Assembly: GCA_964403795.1 (NCBI GenBank)
Contig: CAYOHP010000204.1
Span: 1 to 9,129 of the forward strand
Direction of reading: 5' to 3'
DNA: 9,129 nucleotides
From: CAYOHP01 sp964403795 [NCBI: uncultured bacterium]
GTDB taxonomy: Bacteria > Muiribacteriota > UBA6191 > CAZXTJ01
This document shows, one piece after another, positions 6,202-9,129 of this stretch; the stretch's first letter is position 1; each line of letters begins with the position of its first letter. The notes under the pieces were generated by a model, which saw only the letters and a program-made list of their open reading frames with translations, was not told the origin of the DNA and did no database searches. A program made the translations under genes and the position numbers.

Positions 6202-6627
6202 CTAGAGGCCTGGAGGGAGACTACCTCTTCCGGGGTCGACCGCGAACCGGGAGTCCGCCCCTTCGATGGGGGCGTCCCGGAACCGTTTCATCGCTCGCAT
6301 CCCGGTCTCGACCAGGCGCCCTTCCCGGTACAGGTACCAGGCCGGCACGCTCCGGAGCAGAAGGCCCCGCCCCCGCGGATCCTCCCACCCGGTGAGGACC
6401 ACCGGGACGAAGCTCCGCCCGGGCCCGACCCGTCGCTCGAGCTCCGGGGTCACCGTCGCCCGGGTCGGGGTGTCCTCGAGCACGACCTCGACCAGGGCCA
6501 GACCTCGCCCCGGCACTTCGATCCCCACGTTCCCCGGGTGGAAGGTCGGGAGCCGCGCCCCGGGAACCCCGTCCCCGGCTCTCAGGCCGGTGACGAGGAG
6601 TGCAAGGACCAGGGTGGCAAGCCGCAT
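6202..6627 (-). CDS. Exported thioredoxin-fold-like protein lacking the CxxC site
   Basis: This 141-residue protein has a signal peptide (MRLATLVLALLVTGLRA, cleavage about residue 17). The rest has the outline of a thioredoxin-like fold: a PG..LP opening, a hydrophobic strand (LALVEVVL, 43-50), a helix (about 60-67), a second strand (FVPVVLTG), and the characteristic cis-Pro strand pair SVPAWYLYREGRLVETG (93-109). Where thioredoxins have WCxxC the sequence is EDTPTRA, and the mature protein has no Cys at all, so it cannot do dithiol chemistry. The start at 6627 is supported by AGGGAGGAG five bases upstream. It is the first gene of the minus-strand cluster; its TAG stop is in frame with the C39-like gene that follows. 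It could be a folding or substrate-binding partner of that peptidase. The fold assignment rests on pattern alone and is moderate. Confidence 0.65.
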   Translation of the reverse strand: MRLATLVLALLVTGLRAGDGVPGARLPTFHPGNVGIEVPGRGLALVEVVLEDTPTRATVTPELERRVGPGRSFVPVVLTGWEDPRGRGLLLRSVPAWYLYREGRLVETGMRAMKRFRDAPIEGADSRFAVDPGRGSLPPGL

Positions 6628-6692
6628 CCACTCCTCCCTTCGACCGCCCGCCCCAGGTTGCGGAGTCCCCGGAACGGCGCCAGACTGTCGCC

Positions 6693-6700
6693 GAGGAGGG
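6693..6700 (+). promoter_or_regulatory. Shine-Dalgarno supporting a GTG start
   Basis: GAGGAGGG is followed by seven bases and then GTG at 6708. This decides between GTG 6708 and an in-frame ATG at 6600 that would overlap the start of the divergent gene and has no SD. Confidence 0.75.
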
Positions 6701-6707
6701 AATCGCT

Positions 6708-7466
6708 GTGAAGGCCACGCCGGCGAGGCTGCCCCAGGGCCAGGGCGCCCTGGTGGTGCCCGACCCCCAGACCGGGCGCGAGCTGCTCCTGACCGAGACC
6801 GGCTTCAAGACCTTGAAGGCCTCGCTCGGCCACGAGGTCGAGGCCAGCCGGATCGCGGCCGGGAGCCTGTTCCTGGGATCGCTGGTCATGGGACTCGGCG
6901 CCCTCCCCGGCCTGGCGGCCGCCGGGTTCGCGGCCCTGCTCCCGTTGGCGGCCCTGGCCGGGTCGCTCTGGGGGAGGGCCGGGTTCCAGCGCAAGCTCCG
7001 CCGGCTCGCCGAGGGACACATCCCTCGCCACGCGGTGCTCGGCGGCGGCAGCCGCGAGTTCCTGGTGGGGGCCCTGGTGCTGGCGGCCCTGGTGATGCCT
7101 CCCATGAACCCGCTGCTCGGGGTCTGCCTGTTCCTGGTCACCGCCGCCTCGGCGGCCTATGGGTACGGGGGGCGCAGCCGCAAGCTCGCCGAGGAGGTCA
7201 CCCGGGCCTTCGAGGATCCCGCCTTGGTCGAATCCGCCTCCCTGCTCGAGGACCCGGGTGACCTGCTGCTCCTCGGGCAAGGCCGGGAGGGTTCCGGCAA
7301 CTGCCCGGTCTGCGGCGAGGGCCTGGGGTCACCGGGGGCCGCGGTCCACTGCGACGACTGCGGAACCGGTCATCATCCCGAGTGCTGGACCTACGCGGGA
7401 CGGTGCTCGGTCTACGGGTGCCCCGGCACGTCGGTGCGCACCGACCAGATCCACCGGCTCTTCTGA
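6708..7466 (+). CDS. Four-pass membrane protein with C-terminal prokaryotic RING-like zinc module
   Basis: This 252-residue protein starts at GTG with a strong SD. Two hydrophobic hairpins are visible: about 47-65 with 67-88, and about 117-132 with 135-153. They are separated by a very basic loop (RKLRRL, R107, H108), which by the positive-inside rule puts both termini in the cytoplasm. The C-terminus has eight potential zinc ligands: Cys199, Cys202, Cys215, Cys218, His223, Cys226, Cys233 and Cys238 (C-x2-C-x12-C-x2-C-x4-H-x2-C-x6-C-x4-C). This fits the binuclear treble-clef RING-like families known in prokaryotes (Prok-RING type). In eukaryotes RING fingers recruit ubiquitin E2 enzymes; bacterial versions mostly have unknown roles, perhaps protein-protein interaction at the membrane. 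No ubiquitin-system partner is nearby. It converges with a second protein carrying the same module, 13 bases away. Confidence 0.85.
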   Translation: MKATPARLPQGQGALVVPDPQTGRELLLTETGFKTLKASLGHEVEASRIAAGSLFLGSLVMGLGALPGLAAAGFAALLPLAALAGSLWGRAGFQRKLRRLAEGHIPRHAVLGGGSREFLVGALVLAALVMPPMNPLLGVCLFLVTAASAAYGYGGRSRKLAEEVTRAFEDPALVESASLLEDPGDLLLLGQGREGSGNCPVCGEGLGSPGAAVHCDDCGTGHHPECWTYAGRCSVYGCPGTSVRTDQIHRLF

Positions 7467-7484
7467 AGGCCTGCCCGCTTCAGA
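7462..7484. terminator. Inverted repeat containing both stop codons of the convergent RING genes
   Basis: TCTGAAG (7462-7468) and CTTCAGA (7478-7484) form a perfect 7-bp stem with a 9-base loop. Each arm contains the TGA stop of one gene, so the dyad is symmetric about the 13-base gap. It may act as a compact bidirectional terminator, although there is no T-run. Confidence 0.4.
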
Positions 7485-8025
7485 CCCCGTAGAACATCCG
7501 CACGAAGCCGTCCGCCAGACCCCCGGCCAGGCGGACCAGCACGCTGCCGTAGACCGCCAGGCCCACCATCCAGGCAGCCCCCCGGAGTGCACCTGACGGA
7601 AGCCAGGAGTCGAGCAGGCCGCCGACCACGATCGCCAGGAGCAGCCAGGCGATCTCCGCGGGCGGCGCCGGTTCCGGGAGGGGAGCGTTGCCCTGCGAGA
7701 CCTGGTCCGATCCGGCCCCTCCTACGGAACGCGGCACCAGTCGCGGGACCCTGGCCTGGCTCCGGTGCGTGCGAGCCTCGGTGCCGGTCGAGACCGGCTG
7801 GATCCGCCGGGTCCGGCCGACGGGCTCCGAGAGACCGCGGACCACCAGCGTCCCCCGGCACCCGTAGGTCGGACAGCCCGGGGCGAAGGACCGGCACTCG
7901 GCGTGGGTCGCCGCCTGGCACAGACCGCAGTCCGCCATGGGACCCCGGTCCAGGGCGTCCCCGCAGACCGGGCAGCGCCCGGTGCGGCGCATCATCGGCT
8001 GGAGCTCGAGCCCTGGAGTCGCCAT
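7480..8025 (-). CDS. Membrane protein with N-terminal prokaryotic RING-like zinc module
   Basis: This 181-residue protein places the RING-like module first: Cys18, Cys21, Cys33, Cys36, His41, Cys44, Cys51 and Cys56 (C-x2-C-x11-C-x2-C-x4-H-x2-C-x6-C-x4-C). The spacing equals that of the convergent neighbour except for one residue in the first loop. Residues 60-120 form a basic, Pro/Arg/Gln-rich, probably disordered linker. Two hydrophobic segments follow (about 125-143 and 147-168), making a C-terminal membrane hairpin that keeps the zinc module cytoplasmic. The ATG at 8025 is favoured because the protein then begins 17 residues before the first zinc ligand and CAGGAT lies upstream; an in-frame ATG at 8103 would add an unlikely Trp/Ser-rich leader. 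Function is unknown; membrane-tethered interaction or E3-like activity is speculation. Confidence 0.83.
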   Translation of the reverse strand: MATPGLELQPMMRRTGRCPVCGDALDRGPMADCGLCQAATHAECRSFAPGCPTYGCRGTLVVRGLSEPVGRTRRIQPVSTGTEARTHRSQARVPRLVPRSVGGAGSDQVSQGNAPLPEPAPPAEIAWLLLAIVVGGLLDSWLPSGALRGAAWMVGLAVYGSVLVRLAGGLADGFVRMFYGV

Positions 8026-8100
8026 CGAACCGGATCCTGACCACATCCCGTGCCAGGATGGCGGCGTGCGCCACGAACAATTCCAACTAGGCCCATCGAG

Positions 8101-8135
8101 CACTCAATGGTGTCACGCAACATTCGATGGAGTCA
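8101..8135. repeat. Two 15-bp direct repeats one every 20 bp, candidate operator
   Basis: 8101-8115 and 8121-8135 match at 12 of 15 positions, with shared form CAYTCRATGGWGTCA. Their starts are 20 bp apart, close to two helical turns, so a dimeric regulator could bind both on one DNA face. They lie 76-110 bp upstream of the minus-strand RING gene, in the AT-richest part of the intergenic region. Confidence 0.4.
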
Positions 8136-8297
8136 TGATTCGACACTCCGGCGGCCCCTGGGGAGCTTCGGACCCTCCCCGGGACCCTCGAACCGGCCTT
8201 CCCCCTGACCCAGGAAGCACGTCCCCGAGCGAGGATTTTGGCCTTCGTCTTCCCGGGAGCCGCTTCGATCCATGGAGGGAGGCCCACCGGGAGCACC

Positions 8298-8327
8298 TTG
8301 CCGATCCCGGATGCCGGCTTCTACTGT
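8298..8327 (+). promoter_or_regulatory. Weak promoter candidate for the V4R gene
   Basis: TTGCCG (8298-8303), 18 bases, then TACTGT (8322-8327). The -10 resembles the TACCCT and TACTCT boxes found elsewhere in the window. A start near 8334 would exclude the in-frame ATG at 8311 and support the GTG at 8389. It is weaker than the other two candidates. Confidence 0.3.
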
Positions 8328-8330
8328 GGC

Positions 8331-8355
8331 CCGGGCTCCGGAGGTCGGAGCCCGG
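8331..8355 (+). other. Perfect 10-bp hairpin in the probable leader of the V4R gene
   Basis: CCGGGCTCCG (8331-8340) and CGGAGCCCGG (8346-8355) pair perfectly over a 5-base loop. If transcription starts near 8334 the structure is at the very 5' end of the mRNA, about 33 bases before the GTG, where it could protect the transcript or modulate initiation. If transcription starts further upstream it could act as an attenuator, though no T-run follows. It might instead be a DNA operator. Confidence 0.45.
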
Positions 8356-8388
8356 CACAGAGCGTCGGGAAGCGAGATCGGAGTCCGC

Positions 8389-9129
8389 GTGGAAGCGTCC
8401 GACAGGCCCAGGAATCAGTCGAGTCGCAAGCCCTCGTCGTCGGCCGCGCCCTCCGGGAAGAAGGACAAGTCGAAGGCCGGGGGCAAGGCCCCGGCAAAGC
8501 CGGCCGCGGCCGCCAAGGCGAGCCCCAAGCCGGCCCCTGCCAGGCCCTCACCCAAAGGGGGCAAGGTCGAGGCCAAGGTCGCCCCGAGCCCTACCCCGAA
8601 GGCCGGCGCCGCTCCCTCGGGCGGCAAGCCGTCCCCAGCCCCTACCCCGAAGACCGACCCCAAGAAGGGACCCTCCGTGCCCGAAGCCGCCGCTGCCGAA
8701 GCCACCACCAAGAAGGACCGCTCCCCTCCTCGCACCAGCCGCAGCCCGGCTCCGCTCGCCGCCGACGAGGTCTCGCCGGTACGCAGCTCCCGGACCTCGG
8801 GCCCGCTCACGGCCGTGACCAGCGTGATCGCCCGGAAGCCCACCCCCACCGCGCCCCCTCCCCGGGAGATCCCCATGGATGCGGTGGCCACCGGCGAGGG
8901 GATCCCGGCGCCCCCGGTCCCCGAACTCCCGCTCATCAAGCCCGACATCTCCCAGCTCCGGATCGACGAGAACCGGGGCGCCCTCTCGGCCCATGGATTC
9001 CGGCTGCTGCTGGTCCACCCCGAGACCCTGATCGAGATCCAGGTCGCGCTCGAGGAGAAGGTCGGCTTGGAGGCCGGCCAGATCCTCTACCGGGGAGGCT
9101 ACGTGGTCGGTCTCCGGGAAGCCCGTCGA
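8389..9129 (+). CDS. V4R/XylR_N-type sensor-domain protein with long basic Pro/Ala/Lys-rich N-terminal tail (3' end outside window)
   Basis: 247 codons are visible and the frame is open at the right edge. The start is taken as GTG 8389, with GGAG five bases upstream; an in-frame ATG at 8311 lacks a well-placed SD. Residues 1-185 are low complexity, rich in Lys, Ala, Pro and Ser, with AKP- and SPTPK-like repeats and few aromatic residues, resembling histone-H1-like tails. From about 187 a folded domain begins: ISQLRIDENRGALSAHGFRL, LLVHPETLIEIQVALEEKVG and AGQILYRGGYVVGLREA. This matches the start of the XylR_N/V4R family (R-x-LL-x-h-x-x-L..-L-x-x-x-lG..a..il-x-r-x-Gy-x-x-G). In the XylR/DmpR regulators this domain binds aromatic effectors and controls a following AAA+ ATPase or other output domain. 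Whether an output module follows lies beyond the window. The tail could bind nucleic acid or simply be a flexible spacer. Confidence 0.8.
   Translation, partial: MEASDRPRNQSSRKPSSSAAPSGKKDKSKAGGKAPAKPAAAAKASPKPAPARPSPKGGKVEAKVAPSPTPKAGAAPSGGKPSPAPTPKTDPKKGPSVPEAAAAEATTKKDRSPPRTSRSPAPLAADEVSPVRSSRTSGPLTAVTSVIARKPTPTAPPPREIPMDAVATGEGIPAPPVPELPLIKPDISQLRIDENRGALSAHGFRLLLVHPETLIEIQVALEEKVGLEAGQILYRGGYVVGLREARR

Larger units (their letters stand above)
8026..8388. other. 363-base intergenic region between two divergent genes
   Basis: No convincing protein gene is present on either strand; the short open frames here have poor codon bias and no SD. The stretch 8071-8145 is clearly more AT-rich than its surroundings and holds a pair of direct repeats. 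It also contains a 7-bp inverted pair, CCATCGA (8093-8099) with TCGATGG (8124-8130). Bases 8150-8290 show nothing distinct. A candidate promoter (8298-8327) and a strong hairpin (8331-8355) lie ahead of the V4R gene. Confidence 0.6.

Noticed and set aside
6202-6204. Pyrrolysine or other programmed TAG decoding in the peptidase operon
   Set aside because: No supporting element or amino-acid-specific context is visible, TAG ends two other genes here, and an ATG follows immediately. It is kept only as one possible explanation in the finding.
6658-6686. Promoter TTGCGG-N17-CAGACT ahead of the plus-strand RING gene
   Set aside because: The -10 lacks the essential TA pair and would start transcription inside the SD; it is too weak to call.
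5272-6711. 479-codon plus-strand open frame across the C39 and thioredoxin-like genes
   Set aside because: It has Pro/Arg/His-rich shadow composition and no SD or domain; the minus strand explains the region.
6708-8025. Bacterial ubiquitin-like conjugation system
   Set aside because: Only RING-like modules are present; there is no E1, E2, JAB peptidase or ubiquitin-like protein in the window.
8311-8388. ATG 8311 as the start of the V4R gene
   Set aside because: It is in frame, but the nearest GGGAG is about 16 bases upstream, the added residues are uninformative, and it lies upstream of the candidate transcription start; GTG 8389 has a well-spaced GGAG. It cannot be excluded fully.
1-9129. 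tRNA, rRNA, CRISPR array, insertion sequence or prophage
   Set aside because: I saw no cloverleaf with a TTC-A/G arm, no regularly spaced repeats, and no transposase, integrase or terminal inverted repeats; composition is uniform apart from the 8071-8145 AT-richer stretch.

Overview
The window is very GC-rich (roughly 70% by eye), densely coded, and shows the third-position G/C bias typical of such genomes. I find nine protein genes. Two are cut by the window edges: the first at its 5' end and the last at its 3' end. I see no tRNA, rRNA, CRISPR array, transposase, integrase or phage gene. An OmpA-type peptidoglycan-binding protein and several exported proteins point to a diderm (Gram-negative) bacterium. 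SET, PEGA, two prokaryotic RING-finger proteins, a V4R protein and low-complexity Ala/Lys/Pro linkers suggest a large-genome lineage such as Planctomycetota or Myxococcota. That placement is inference; no taxonomic marker gene is present.

Layout. (1) 3-1394 (+): the 3' part of an unrecognised protein with an Ala/Lys linker and a beta-rich C-terminal half. (2) 1422-2021 (-): a SET-domain lysine methyltransferase with an intact post-SET zinc site, convergent with gene 1 across a hairpin. (3) 2090-3958 (-): a 622-residue exported protein ending in an OmpA-like domain. (4) 4154-4441 (+): a small DUF4177-like protein, divergent from gene 3, with a good promoter and a TTG start. (5) A minus-strand cluster transcribed in the order 6627 to 4604: an exported thioredoxin-fold-like protein without a CxxC site, a C39-like cysteine peptidase, and an exported PEGA-domain protein. 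(6) 6708-7466 (+) and 7480-8025 (-): two convergent membrane proteins carrying the same type of RING-like zinc module but in opposite domain order. (7) A 363-base intergenic region with direct repeats and a strong hairpin. (8) 8389 to the right edge (+): a V4R/XylR_N-type sensor domain behind an unusually long basic, Pro/Ala/Lys-rich N-terminal tail.

How the genes relate. The minus-strand trio is the only convincing operon. Its first two reading frames are in the same phase, separated by one TAG codon and one proline codon, so the peptidase could be made either by translational coupling or as part of a readthrough fusion. The other genes look like independent single-gene units. Most gene ends carry GC-rich hairpins built on a G5/C5-GGA core, without U-tracts, and three candidate promoters share a TAC..T -10 box. 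I found no coherent named multi-gene system (no E1, E2 or ubiquitin-like partner for the RING proteins). The most notable points are the in-frame stop in the C39 operon, the mirrored RING pair, and the V4R protein with a histone-tail-like extension.
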